Shown: positions 35,558 to 44,170, counted from the first letter of the stretch. The stretch is 64,000 nt of DNA from Kaistella flava (ex Peng et al. 2021) (GCF_015191005.1 NZ_CP040442.1:992001-1056000); one strand, 5' to 3'. The notes: generated by a model from the letters alone, not told the origin. Made by a program: numbers and translations.

Positions 35558-37348
35558 ATGAGCGATACAACAAAAACAACACTAAAAGGCGGTGAATTCA
35601 TCATCAAAGATATTCCTGCAGCAGAATTGTACAGTCTTGAAGAACTGACAGAAGAACAAATAATGCTTCGTGATTCTCTTCATGAATTCATGGAAAGAGA
35701 AGTTATTCCAAACAGAGAGAGATTTGAACAGAAAGATTACGCTTTGACTCAGGAAACCATGCGTAAACTAGGAGAACTGGGAACTTTAGGAATTGCAGTT
35801 CCAGAAGAATACGGCGGTCTTGGAATGGGATTCGTGAGTACAATGTTAGCATGTGATGTCGTTTCTGGTGGAAATGGATCATTGGCAACTGCTTACGGAG
35901 CGCACACTGGAATTGGAACGCTTCCTATCCTATTGTACGGAACTGAAGAGCAAAAACAAAAATACCTTCCGGCTTTAGCGACGGGTGAAAAATTCGGTGC
36001 ATACTGTTTGACAGAACCAGATGCAGGTTCCGATGCCAACTCTGGAAAAACGAGAGCAGTATTAACGGAAGATGGTAAACATTACATCATCAACGGACAG
36101 AAAATGTGGATCTCGAATGCTGGATTTGCAGAGACTTTTACCCTTTTTGCAAGAATTGGAGATGATAAAAACATTACCGGATTCGTGATCAACCGTTCAG
36201 AACTGGAAGATCCAAACAGCATGACCATGGGCGAAGAAGAACACAAATTAGGAATTCGCTCCTCTTCTACCCGTCAGGTTTTCTTTAATGATATGAAAAT
36301 TCCCGTGGAGAATCTTTTAGGAGAAAGAAACAACGGTTTCAAAATCGCCTTGAACGCTTTGAACGCTGGCCGTATTAAACTGGCAGCAGCAAACGTAGAC
36401 GGACAAAGAAGAATTACAGGTCTTGCCATTAAATATGCCAACGAAAGAAAACAGTTCGGCGTTGCAATTTCTACTTTTGGAGCAATCCGTAAGAAAATTG
36501 CAGAAATGTCAACAGGGATTTTCGTTTCAGAATCTGGAGCGTACAGAGCAGCGAAAAATGTAGAAGATAAAATCGAAGAATTGGTTGCTGGTGGAATGTC
36601 TCACGAAAACGCAGAAATGAATGCTTTGGCAGAATATGCGGTTGAATGTTCTATTCTTAAAGTTTATGTTTCAGATCTAACCCAACATATCGCTGACGAA
36701 GGAATTCAGATTTACGGTGGAATGGGATTCTCGGAAGATGCCCCAATGGAAGCAGCCTGGAGAGATTCCAGAATCGGTAGAATCTACGAAGGAACCAATG
36801 AAATCAACAGACTACTTGCGGTAGGAATGTTGATCAAGAAAACAATGAAAGGCGAACTTGATTTGTTGAAACCAGCCATGGCGATCGGAAAAGAACTGAT
36901 GGGAATTCCCTCTTTTGAAGTTCCTGATTATTCAGAATACATGTCTGAAGAAAGAGCAATTCTTCACAACTTGAAGAAAGTATTCTTAATGGTTGCCGGA
37001 GCAGCGCTTCAGAAATACATGATGGACATCGAAAAACAGCAGCACTTATTATTAAATGCGTCTGAAATTCTGAACCAAATCTATATGGCAGAATCTGCAG
37101 TTTTAAGAGCAGAGAAACATTTCGATACCGATTCTGTGCAAGCAGCAATGGCAAGATTAAATCTTTACAAAGCCGTGGAAGCAATTACCACCGCAGCGAA
37201 AGAAGGAATCGTATCCTTTGCAGAAGGCGACGAACAGCGCATGATGCTTTCTGGATTACGCAGATTTACAAAATATACCAATATGCCAAATGTAGTTGCA
37301 TTAACTGAAAAGGTTGCAGCCCATTTCGTGGAAAAAGGATCTTACTAG
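35558..37348 (+). CDS. fadE: Acyl-CoA dehydrogenase (FadE-like, long form)
   Basis: The 596-residue flavoprotein carries out the first step of beta-oxidation and passes electrons to Etf. It has GAYCLTEPDAGSDANSGKT and QKMWISNAGFAETF (FAD and substrate loops), GIRSSSTRQVFFND, and the catalytic-Glu region AAWRDSRIGRIYEGTNEINR, plus a C-terminal ~170-residue extension. This length matches Bacillus FadE-type enzymes (~594 aa). It ends the operon at the terminator at 37370. Confidence 0.93.
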   Translation: MSDTTKTTLKGGEFIIKDIPAAELYSLEELTEEQIMLRDSLHEFMEREVIPNRERFEQKDYALTQETMRKLGELGTLGIAVPEEYGGLGMGFVSTMLACDVVSGGNGSLATAYGAHTGIGTLPILLYGTEEQKQKYLPALATGEKFGAYCLTEPDAGSDANSGKTRAVLTEDGKHYIINGQKMWISNAGFAETFTLFARIGDDKNITGFVINRSELEDPNSMTMGEEEHKLGIRSSSTRQVFFNDMKIPVENLLGERNNGFKIALNALNAGRIKLAAANVDGQRRITGLAIKYANERKQFGVAISTFGAIRKKIAEMSTGIFVSESGAYRAAKNVEDKIEELVAGGMSHENAEMNALAEYAVECSILKVYVSDLTQHIADEGIQIYGGMGFSEDAPMEAAWRDSRIGRIYEGTNEINRLLAVGMLIKKTMKGELDLLKPAMAIGKELMGIPSFEVPDYSEYMSEERAILHNLKKVFLMVAGAALQKYMMDIEKQQHLLLNASEILNQIYMAESAVLRAEKHFDTDSVQAAMARLNLYKAVEAITTAAKEGIVSFAEGDEQRMMLSGLRRFTKYTNMPNVVALTEKVAAHFVEKGSY

Positions 37349-37369
37349 AAATAGTTTGATATGTGGTTT

Positions 37370-37402
37370 GAACGCTCTGAGAAATCGGGGCGTTCTTTTT
37401 TT
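37370..37402 (+). terminator. Terminator of the fad operon
   Basis: GAACGCTCTGA (37370-37380) pairs with TCGGGGCGTTC (37385-37395) around a GAAA loop, followed by seven T. Confidence 0.9.
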
Positions 37403-37409
37403 ATATTAA

Positions 37410-37430
37410 GCACGGATTGCAAATCCGCGC
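37410..37430. repeat. Short imperfect palindrome with GGATT/AATCC arms
   Basis: The arms GCACGGATT and AATCCGCGC face each other right after the fad terminator. It starts the ~1.7-kb gene-poor stretch 37349-39046, which otherwise holds terminators, repeat fragments and one tiny gene. Confidence 0.4.
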
Positions 37431-37637
37431 TATCGGTGACTTTAAAAGTAGTGTTTTTTGAAGTTCTGTCATATTTTGTATTAGTGAAATTTGTTTAAAT
37501 ATGTTATATTTGAGAAAACTATATTGATGAAAATAATTGAATATAGAATCAGAAATTACGAAGCCGTAGAAGACACTGTAGAACACAGCCGATTTTCGGA
37601 ACTTATGTAAACTTTTAGAAGTAGTTTTTACCTAAAG

Positions 37638-37657
37638 CTTTTGTGACTTTTGTGGTT
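37638..37657 (-). repeat. Single copy of the AACCACAAAAGTCACAAAAG repeat
   Basis: The minus strand reads AACCACAAAAGTCACAAAAG, the clearest copy of the repeat end also seen at 167, 6062 and 27622. No partner end was found near it. Confidence 0.6.
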
Positions 37658-37784
37658 AAATTTTTTTGTGTTGAATTCAAACAGTCTCTTAAAGATTTTA
37701 CATTAAATTCACTTTAGTATTTTCTTTTTTATAATGAATCAATTTCATTTAAAACAGAATTGTTAGTTTAGAAAAATAGCATCA

Positions 37785-37827
37785 AAAAAAAAGCCGTCTC
37801 AAATTTTATATTGAGACGGCTTTTTTA
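37785..37827. terminator. Strong bidirectional terminator without an adjacent gene
   Basis: AAAAAAGCCGTCTCAA (37788-37803) and TTGAGACGGCTTTTTT (37812-37827) form a perfect 16-bp stem with an 8-nt loop. No protein gene ends nearby on either strand. Confidence 0.85.
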
Positions 37828-37921
37828 TATATTATTGTTAAACTATGGAGGTAATGCTCAGTTCTTCATTGCGAGTTATTTAAATCCAACTTTAGATAAG
37901 AAAAAAAGTAATACTATTAGG

Positions 37922-37950
37922 AAACCAATGAGCAATCATTGGTTTTTTTT
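37922..37950 (+). terminator. Second isolated terminator
   Basis: AAACCAATGA (37922-37931) pairs with TCATTGGTTT (37936-37945) around GCAA, then a T run. It lies 95 bp after the hairpin at 37785 with no protein gene between. Confidence 0.8.
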
Positions 37951-38027
37951 GTTTTAAAAAATTATCAACCGATATTTGAAAAGAAATCCAATCACGAAGT
38001 CCTCAATAAGAAGCACCAAAACTTTCG

Positions 38028-38113
38028 CTCCTTACAAATCCCGTCCCGCTGTCCGCTATATCCCGCTGCGCGGGGATGCCGCTCCCATCGGGCTATGACT
38101 TCAGGCATTTCTT
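38028..38113. repeat. GC-rich hairpin-forming island
   Basis: This stretch is much richer in G+C than its surroundings. It contains CCCGC/GCGGG arms (38062-38074), CGCTGTCCGCTATATCCCGC and CGCTCCCATCGGGCTATGAC. It resembles intergenic repeat sequence commonly seen in flavobacterial genomes (recollection, not searched). No coding frame spans it. Confidence 0.5.
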
Positions 38114-38417
38114 CTTACGACCGAAAAATCAATATAATTTCATTAATACAAAAAAGCACTTTATATTTTAAAAGCCTTTGCATATAGAGATTCATAGAAT
38201 AATAAATGGTAGTTTTTTATTTCCCTATTATCAAAATAATCTTCAAGTTTTATTCTTGATTTTTTGGCTCTCAGATTTAAAAACCATGCTCAACGTAAGG
38301 AAATGAAAAATACAGTGTTAAGTAAACTCAAAATAAAAACACACTCCCAGATTAAATTAGAAACCCAAGATACATTCTCTACACTTATTTACTTGAAAAA
38401 CTATGAAGTAGATTTAA

Positions 38418-38597
38418 TTATCCCTTTCTATACCAATGAAATACAATCGAGCCAAAAAAAGGCATTAATAGACATATAAAAAGCCACATTAATTTTCTGG
38501 GCATTGAATAAGGACTTTTCACAATTTCTATAATGCTAAAAATCAGGACTGCAATAAATAGAATTATAAAGACGGTATAATAAATTTGAGTGCTCAT
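38418..38597 (-). CDS. Small membrane protein, PLDc_N-like
   Basis: The 59-residue frame begins at the ATG at 38597 (MSTQIYYTVF) and ends at 38418. It has two membrane segments (about 7-26 and 36-55). The second, RKLMWLFICLLMPFFGSIVF, matches the pattern of the PLDc_N (phospholipase-D-nuclease N-terminal) domain, in which basic residues precede a Trp-rich helix ending in PxxGsixY/F. Free-standing PLDc_N proteins are common in this phylum and of unknown function. No nuclease domain is present. Confidence 0.65.
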   Translation of the reverse strand: MSTQIYYTVFIILFIAVLIFSIIEIVKSPYSMPRKLMWLFICLLMPFFGSIVFHWYRKG

Positions 38598-38983
38598 CGT
38601 GCTTTTCGTCTTCTCTTTTTTTATTCAAAAACAGCAGGATTGAGAAGCACTTTTTAATCCGACTATTTTTTGATTATTTTTTCAAAGTCTTTTATTTTCT
38701 CTTATTAGTAATACTCAAAATTAGAGTTTTTTTGTTAATATTTTATTGTACTTATCGAGGGATTTTTTGCTTTAATCATAGGTTTTCAGATTTTGAAGAA
38801 CCTTTACAAGATTTCAAAATTTTATAATGTCAATTCTTAACTGATAAAATAGAAATGTACACTTAAACATTACACCAATCTTTTCGTAAATCTATTATTT
38901 TAAAAATTCTCAACTTTACAAAAAAACAAATACTTCTATAACTAGAACAATTAATTTCGTAACACCGACGGGTTGTATTTCAT

Positions 38984-38991
38984 TAAATTTG
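38984..38991 (+). promoter_or_regulatory. -7 element for the pterin dehydratase gene
   Basis: TAAATTTG fits TAnnTTTG and lies 55 bp before the ATG at 39047. Confidence 0.4.
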
Positions 38992-39046
38992 TATTTATCA
39001 GACGACTTGATATTCACAAAAATTTTAACCAATAAAATATAAAATC

Positions 39047-39280
39047 ATGTGGAAAGAAACCGATGGGAAATTGCAGCAGACTTTTAAGTTCAAAGATTTT
39101 TCCGAAGCATTTGCCTTTATGACCAGAGTTGCCTTGGTTGCCGAAAGCCAACAACATCACCCCGACTGGTCCAACGAATACAACAAAGTAAAGATCACCT
39201 TGTGCACCCATGACGCAGGTGACATTATCACCGAAAAAGATCATCAACTCGCCAAAGCAATTGATAAAATAATGGGGTAA
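39047..39280 (+). CDS. 4a-hydroxytetrahydrobiopterin dehydratase (pterin-carbinolamine dehydratase)
   Basis: The 77-residue protein has the family core [20 protein letters not shown] (H37, H38, P39), then His55 and [12 protein letters not shown]. It recycles the pterin cofactor of aromatic amino acid hydroxylases. It is slightly shorter at the N-terminus than the usual ~95-110 residues. No hydroxylase gene is in the window. Confidence 0.88.
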   Translation: MWKETDGKLQQTFKFKDFSEAFAFMTRVALVAESQQHHPDWSNEYNKVKITLCTHDAGDIITEKDHQLAKAIDKIMG

Positions 39281-39611
39281 ATTTTAAGATATCTGGATTA
39301 AAATTCTTAATTATTTCTAAGAAGTACCTGACTATTCTAGGAATAAAATAACCAACTCTCCGCTTCATTTATTTTATTATTCCTAAATATTACAAATTAA
39401 AATTATCAAATCAATAGCAATATTATAAATATAATCTATTTTACACATTCCTAAATAAACTTGGCTTCATTTATAGAACATCGTAACTTCGTCATAGTTT
39501 TCTAGAAAAAAATCAACCAAGTTTAAAAAAATAAAGAAATTATTTTTAAATGTGACCTAGTGTTTCATTTAAATTTAAATAAAATCATCTATTAACTTAA
39601 ACAATGAAACA
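39281..39611. other. Gene-free spacer
   Basis: The 331-bp gap between the pterin dehydratase and the DUF4142 gene has no coding-like frame. A weak inverted repeat (AGGAATAAAATAA at 39339 against TTATTTTATTATTCCT at 39369) could act as a weak terminator. Nothing else was seen. Confidence 0.5.
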
Positions 39612-40157
39612 ATGAAAACGTTAAAAAACCTAGCTTTATCTGGAACGATGCTTCTATCAGCATTGTTATTTACCACCAAAGTTTCTGCACAGGAACACAA
39701 AACACCTCAGCTTACAGATCCAGAAATCGCCTCTGTAGCCGTAACCGCAAACCAAGTCGATATCGGATATGCTGAAATAGCATTGAAAAAATCGGTCAAC
39801 AAAGACGTTAAAAACTTTGCTACAACGATGAAAAAAGACCACACCGCTGTCATTAAAATGGCTGTGGATCTTGTCACAAAATTGAAAGTCACTCCAAAAA
39901 CGAATGCAGTTTCAAAATCTTTATTAGCAGCCGCCACTAAAGAAAAAGCAGTCTTAAATGCTAAAAAAGGAAGAGCTTTTGATAAAGCATATGTTGACAA
40001 TGAAGTAGCCTATCACGAATCAGTCATTAAAACAGTGGAAGATATGCTTATTCCACAAGCTAAAAATGCGGAACTGAAAGCTTTACTTGAAAAAGCATTG
40101 CCTATTTTTAAAACTCATCTTGAGCATGCAAAAATGATTCAGAAAGAATTTAAATAA
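39612..40157 (+). CDS. DUF4142 secreted protein
   Basis: The 181-residue protein has a signal peptide (1-26, ending VSA) and a helical DUF4142 domain with TANQVDIGYAEIALKKS, NKDVKNFATTMKKDHTAVIK and YHESVIKTVEDMLIPQAKN. This ferritin-like-looking four-helix fold lacks clear metal ligands. It is probably periplasmic. It is 6 bp from the cupredoxin gene, suggesting joint expression and a role in envelope stress or metal handling; the role is inferred only from position. Confidence 0.88.
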   Translation: MKTLKNLALSGTMLLSALLFTTKVSAQEHKTPQLTDPEIASVAVTANQVDIGYAEIALKKSVNKDVKNFATTMKKDHTAVIKMAVDLVTKLKVTPKTNAVSKSLLAAATKEKAVLNAKKGRAFDKAYVDNEVAYHESVIKTVEDMLIPQAKNAELKALLEKALPIFKTHLEHAKMIQKEFK

Positions 40158-40163
40158 TAAACA

Positions 40164-40640
40164 ATGATTTCGTTAAAGAATTTTTTCAGAATAGGATTCT
40201 CACTATTTGCAATGGTTTGCTTATTAAATATAACCAGTTGTAATTCGGGATCCAAAGACACCATGCCTGCAGAAAATGACAATTCCAGTGCAACGACAAG
40301 CAGTCCAGATGTTACTGTTGCTACACCACCAGTTGATACTGCAATGACAGCAAAAACCGGTGCGACTGCAGCAACTCCGAGTACTAATCCAAACGCTGAA
40401 ACTCATGTTGTGACCATAGAAAACATGAAATATAATCCAGCAACGATTACTGTGAAAAAAGGAGATCAAGTAACGTTCAACAACAAAGACATTGTGGAAC
40501 ATAATGCAACAGAAGTAAATAAAGCCTGGGCTTCTCCAATGTTACAGCCAGGGCAATCCTGGACTTTTACTCCCGAGAAAACTTCAGATTATTATTGCAC
40601 TATTCACTTAGTAATGAAGGGGAAAATTATTGTAAAATAA
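40164..40640 (+). CDS. Cupredoxin-domain lipoprotein (plastocyanin/azurin-like)
   Basis: The 158-residue protein has a lipoprotein signal with Cys26 in NITSC, a Thr/Ala/Pro-rich linker (27-78) and a cupredoxin domain (80-158). The likely type-1 copper ligands are visible: His113 (VEHNAT), Cys145 (YYCTIH), His148 and Met151 (VMKGK). It should be a membrane-anchored electron carrier or copper-binding protein. The 6-bp gap to the DUF4142 gene suggests co-transcription. Confidence 0.9.
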   Translation: MISLKNFFRIGFSLFAMVCLLNITSCNSGSKDTMPAENDNSSATTSSPDVTVATPPVDTAMTAKTGATAATPSTNPNAETHVVTIENMKYNPATITVKKGDQVTFNNKDIVEHNATEVNKAWASPMLQPGQSWTFTPEKTSDYYCTIHLVMKGKIIVK

Positions 40641-41040
40641 GATTTTATTTATTTTATATAAAATAATATAACTGGACGAATCTGAACGGATTAGCTCGAC
40701 GAAAAACAATTCTAGAGTTTAGTTTATAGTACTTTTAAATCCAAATATTACACGTTTTAGAAACTATAAACACAAAAATATCAAAACTCTAAAGAATCTC
40801 ATAATTTCTGAAATTTTTAAATTTACACTTCTCAGATTTTATTAAAGAAACCAACTTGTAACCAGGTTGGTTTTTAATTTTATTAATGCTAATCCTATTA
40901 TTTATTTTAATAATTTTCAACGTAATTAAATAAGTTAAATAAGGCAACTTTTATAAATCCGCCGTTTACAATACTTTTCCCAAAATATAAACTTTGTTAA
41001 AAATTGGGCTAAGGATTTAAATCATAGTATTTTCGCCGAA
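40641..41040. other. Gene-free 400-bp spacer
   Basis: Apart from the terminator at 40848, no coding-like frame or clear repeat was found between the cupredoxin gene and the small protein at 41041. Confidence 0.5.
40848..40876 (+). terminator. Terminator hairpin about 200 bp past the cupredoxin gene
   Basis: AAACCAAC (40848-40855) pairs with GTTGGTTT (40866-40873), with inner T-G and A-T pairs, followed by a T tract. The distance to the stop suggests a long 3' untranslated region or an unannotated RNA. Confidence 0.65.
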
Positions 41041-41391
41041 ATGAAAAAGTTTTTTCCATCATCAGGGGTTTTCAAAACGTTGAGTTTTCTGATACTGATT
41101 GTAGTATTAGTTCTCACACCTTGTGGAATAAAACAATCTGTTAAACAGATTTTCAACATTGAAAATCTTACTTCAAATAGCGCTAAATCTGGTTCTTCCT
41201 GTCAATATGTTCAATTCACGGCTTTACAAAAATCGCAACAAGTTGCCGTAAAAAAGGAAGATAATCAATACGCAGTTCTAAAATTTACTGATCAGATTTT
41301 AATTTCAACATCAGTGAAAACTGGTTTTCGAAAAGCCAGATCTGTTCCTCTTTACATCCTCTATCAGCAATTACGCTCCTCTTTAGTTTAA
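41041..41391 (+). CDS. Small exported or membrane protein of unknown function
   Basis: The 116-residue protein has one N-terminal hydrophobic segment (about 10-28, LSFLILIVVLVLTPCGI). The rest is polar with one Cys in SSCQY and ends VPLYILYQQLRSSL. I do not recognise a domain. The TlpA gene follows in the same direction about 70 bp on, so they may work together. Confidence 0.65.
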   Translation: MKKFFPSSGVFKTLSFLILIVVLVLTPCGIKQSVKQIFNIENLTSNSAKSGSSCQYVQFTALQKSQQVAVKKEDNQYAVLKFTDQILISTSVKTGFRKARSVPLYILYQQLRSSLV

Positions 41392-41462
41392 TATTTTTTT
41401 TATCGATGATTTTACATTCTAGCTCAGAATGTCAATTTTTAATGCACATAAAACAAATATTT

Positions 41463-42083
41463 ATGAATACTAAAACAAAAGAAACAATGAAAAGAGTTCT
41501 CAATATCGGCTTTATCGGCTTAATTCTATCCATACTATTTGTACCCAATGTAAAGGCAACAATGCAACAAGGTTTAATGAAACTGGGATTTTTTAATCCA
41601 AAATTAGACGAATCTACACTCTCAGCAAATTCTCAAAACTCAAATCCAGAAACCGCTGAACCAGCAAATTACACCATGAATCTTATCGATGAAAAAGGAA
41701 ATAAAGTTTCTTTGGAAGATCTGAAAGGCAAAGTAGTATTTATTAATTTCTGGGCAACCTGGTGTGGACCATGCATCGCAGAAATGCCTTCCATCCAAAA
41801 GCTTCATGATAAATTTAAAGACAATAAAGACATCGTTTTTGTAATTTTAGAAGCAGAAGGAAATAAAACTAAAGCCACAAAATTCATGGAAAATAGAAAA
41901 TTGAATTTACCTCTTTATTATCCTGCCGGAGATTTTCCTGCCGAATTTTTCCGCGGGAGTTTGCCTACAACCGTAATTTTGGATAAACAGGGAAATATCG
42001 CTCATATCACAGAAGGTATGTCAGATTATTCCGGGCAAGACATTGTGGATTTCCTAAATAATGTAATTGCAATGGAACCATAG
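41463..42083 (+). CDS. TlpA-family membrane-anchored thioredoxin
   Basis: In 206 residues there is one membrane segment (about 12-30) and a thioredoxin domain (about 68-206) with FWATWCGPCIAEMPS (Cys101, Cys104) and the cis-Pro segment SLPTTVILDKQG. It should reduce periplasmic disulfides. The start is uncertain: in-frame ATGs lie at 41406, 41463 and 41487. The middle one leaves a short charged cytoplasmic tail before the anchor. Confidence 0.87.
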   Translation: MNTKTKETMKRVLNIGFIGLILSILFVPNVKATMQQGLMKLGFFNPKLDESTLSANSQNSNPETAEPANYTMNLIDEKGNKVSLEDLKGKVVFINFWATWCGPCIAEMPSIQKLHDKFKDNKDIVFVILEAEGNKTKATKFMENRKLNLPLYYPAGDFPAEFFRGSLPTTVILDKQGNIAHITEGMSDYSGQDIVDFLNNVIAMEP

Positions 42084-42097
42084 TTGCATTTAAAATT

Positions 42098-42137
42098 AAA
42101 AAAAAATCCAAGTTTATTAGAGCTTGGATTTTTTTTT
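42098..42137 (+). terminator. Terminator after the TlpA gene
   Basis: The arms AATCCAAG and CTTGGATT, extended by A and T tracts, form a ~14-bp stem with a 10-nt loop, 15 bp after the stop. Confidence 0.85.
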
Positions 42138-42329
42138 AGTTTCAGAAAGAAATCGAGAACGACTAAAAAACAATCGTCATTACTATCATTTTCATTCACA
42201 AAGACTTATCTAAAAAATTTAAACAAAAGATTACCATTTAATTTTGAAAAAACCGGGTTGGGAATAAAATATTGTCCTTAACTTTAATCTTTCGTTTAGG
42301 CATTTTTATTACTTTAAATAAATAAAATC

Positions 42330-42680
42330 ATGAAAACCATTACCATTAAAAGAATTTATGAAGAAGCTTCGGAGAATGACGGCTATCGACTTTTAGTTGA
42401 TCGCTTGTGGCCACGTGGCGTTTCAAAAGAAGAAGCAAAACTGGATGAATGGAATAAGGACATCGCACCTTCCACCGAACTTCGAAAATGGTTTGACCAT
42501 ACAGAAGAGCGATTTCCTGAATTTGAAAAACGCTATAAAGCGGAACTGGATTTAAAAAGTGATGAAATTGAACGTTTAAAATTGATAGCCAAGAAACAAC
42601 ATCTGACTTTATTATACTCTGCAAAAAATGTTGAATTTAATCAGGCAGTCGTTTTAAGAAATTATTTAATTCAAAAATAG
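42330..42680 (+). CDS. DUF488 protein
   Basis: The 116-residue protein carries the DUF488 hallmarks DGYRLLVDRLWPRGVSKEEA, DEWNKDIAPSTELRKWF and a C-terminal TLLYSAKN strand. It is soluble and cytoplasmic. The family's biochemical role is not established. It runs convergently toward the molybdenum-oxidoreductase operon; the stop codons are about 37 bp apart. Confidence 0.88.
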   Translation: MKTITIKRIYEEASENDGYRLLVDRLWPRGVSKEEAKLDEWNKDIAPSTELRKWFDHTEERFPEFEKRYKAELDLKSDEIERLKLIAKKQHLTLLYSAKNVEFNQAVVLRNYLIQK

Positions 42681-42716
42681 AAAAACGAAATCTGTCACTT
42701 TTAAAGTAAATTAATC

Positions 42717-43490
42717 CTACAAACCAGAATAGTAATCATATCCTCTTTCATACCAATAATCTTTTGGTCTTTCATTACTGAAGGAAAGTGTTCCGATTCG
42801 TTTTAAACTTTTGATACCATACTTTGTAGGAATCATCAATCTCAAAGGATAACCCTGATCCATTGGTAGAGGTTTGCCATTCATTTCATAACAAAGCAGC
42901 GTTTGCGGATGCATTGCACTTGGCATATCAATCCCCACATAATATTCTCCGTCCGGTGTTACCAAGCCGATATATTTTTTCTGTGATTGCTGATCTAAAT
43001 GATAGGCTTTTACAAAATCACTGAATTTCACACCGCCCCAATTTGTTACCTGACTCCAACCTTCGATACATTTGAAATCGAACGTAATTTCTGTTTTGGG
43101 AAGTTTCTGAATATCCGCCAAAGAAATAGCTAAAGTATCTCCATCCGCTTTTACCAGTTTTAATTTCCAGTCTTTTGCGTCAAAATCGTTGCCCATTCCC
43201 ACATCGCCGTTTACTCTTACATTTTTCACCGCTTCAGATTTCGGATATGTTTTCGCAAGATGATTAGAGGAAAATACTTTATTAAAAACATTCTCATTCT
43301 CGTTAAGCACTTTTCTTAAAGGATCTTGCACGCCTGTTTGCTGCGTTTCACCTGGTTGATTTTTAATTTTAAAAAAAGTAAATGCTCCACCTCCAAAAAG
43401 CAGAATAAAAATCACAAAGGCAGCAATGGTTAGATTTCTAATCTTTGCCGATGAAACCTCTTCCTCTTGTTTTCTATTATTTTTTTCCAT
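42717..43490 (-). CDS. Membrane-anchored molybdopterin oxidoreductase (sulfite-oxidase fold)
   Basis: The 257-residue protein has one N-terminal membrane segment (about 19-41) and a sulfite-oxidase/MsrP-like domain. FDFKCIEGWSQVTNWGGVKF holds Cys141, the expected molybdenum ligand; YVGIDMPSAMHPQTLLCYEMNG and YPLRLMIPTKYGIKSLK follow. No twin-arginine motif precedes the membrane segment. The cytochrome b gene lies 1 bp upstream, so it is its probable electron partner. The substrate could be methionine sulfoxide or another S- or N-oxide. Confidence 0.85.
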   Translation of the reverse strand: MEKNNRKQEEEVSSAKIRNLTIAAFVIFILLFGGGAFTFFKIKNQPGETQQTGVQDPLRKVLNENENVFNKVFSSNHLAKTYPKSEAVKNVRVNGDVGMGNDFDAKDWKLKLVKADGDTLAISLADIQKLPKTEITFDFKCIEGWSQVTNWGGVKFSDFVKAYHLDQQSQKKYIGLVTPDGEYYVGIDMPSAMHPQTLLCYEMNGKPLPMDQGYPLRLMIPTKYGIKSLKRIGTLSFSNERPKDYWYERGYDYYSGL

Positions 43491-43491
43491 T

Positions 43492-44154
43492 TTATTTCTT
43501 TTTATTTTTTAAAACCTCAAAACCCGTAACCATACTGCTGAAATTTTGCCAACCCGCCAATACAACCTGTAAAACATGAATGATAAAGAATAAACAATAG
43601 CCGATCATCAAAATGAAATGAATAATACGACAGCTTTCATAGCCACCGAAAATAGTACAGAGCCATCCTAACTGTATCGGTTTATAAATCGCTAAACCAG
43701 TCAATAAAGAACCAAATCCCATAATAACGATTGCAGTGTAAGCAACTTTTTGAGCGCTATTGTATTTATCTTGAGGAGGAATTGATTTTCGAATATGAAG
43801 ATCATGGAGTAAGACCTGCCAAGCTTCTTTAAAGGAATTTTTATTGGGAAGCAAAAATCGCCATTCTCCAGAAAATAACGTGTAAGCAACATAGAGAAAT
43901 CCATTCACAAAAAAGAACCACATGAAGACAAAATGCCACGCCATACCTTCGCTGAGATGATAAGGAAGATTTAAAGCATCATAGAATGAATCAGGAAAAA
44001 AATGAATAAAATCTTTGCCACCAATCTGTATTTTGTAAACATCATTGGCCCAATAGATCTGCAATCCACTCCATATCATTACTGCAAGCACGGGGAAATT
44101 CACCCAGTGAAACCATCTGATAGCGAGTGGATGCTTTTTTTTAATCCTTTCCAT
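43492..44154 (-). CDS. Cytochrome b561-type membrane subunit
   Basis: The 220-residue protein has four or five membrane segments and candidate heme His residues in HPLAIRWFHWVNF, EGMAWHFVFMWFF and IIHFILMIGYCLFFIIHVLQ. It resembles the cytochrome b subunits of Ni-Fe hydrogenases and thiosulfate reductases. It probably moves electrons from quinol to the adjacent molybdopterin subunit. The genes are 1 bp apart, and msrB is 16 bp upstream. Confidence 0.85.
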   Translation of the reverse strand: MERIKKKHPLAIRWFHWVNFPVLAVMIWSGLQIYWANDVYKIQIGGKDFIHFFPDSFYDALNLPYHLSEGMAWHFVFMWFFFVNGFLYVAYTLFSGEWRFLLPNKNSFKEAWQVLLHDLHIRKSIPPQDKYNSAQKVAYTAIVIMGFGSLLTGLAIYKPIQLGWLCTIFGGYESCRIIHFILMIGYCLFFIIHVLQVVLAGWQNFSSMVTGFEVLKNKKK

Positions 44155-44170
44155 TTTTAAAAAAAATTAA

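Noticed and set aside
37527..37610. 27-codon frame preceded by a TATATTTG box at 37505
   Set aside because: It is very short, matches nothing recognised and lies among repeat fragments; the box alone is not enough in AT-rich DNA.
38264..38479. Plus-strand frame of 71 codons (or 58 from the ATG at 38303)
   Set aside because: Its end overlaps the minus-strand PLDc_N-like gene, which has a recognisable pattern. The plus-strand frame shows no family features.
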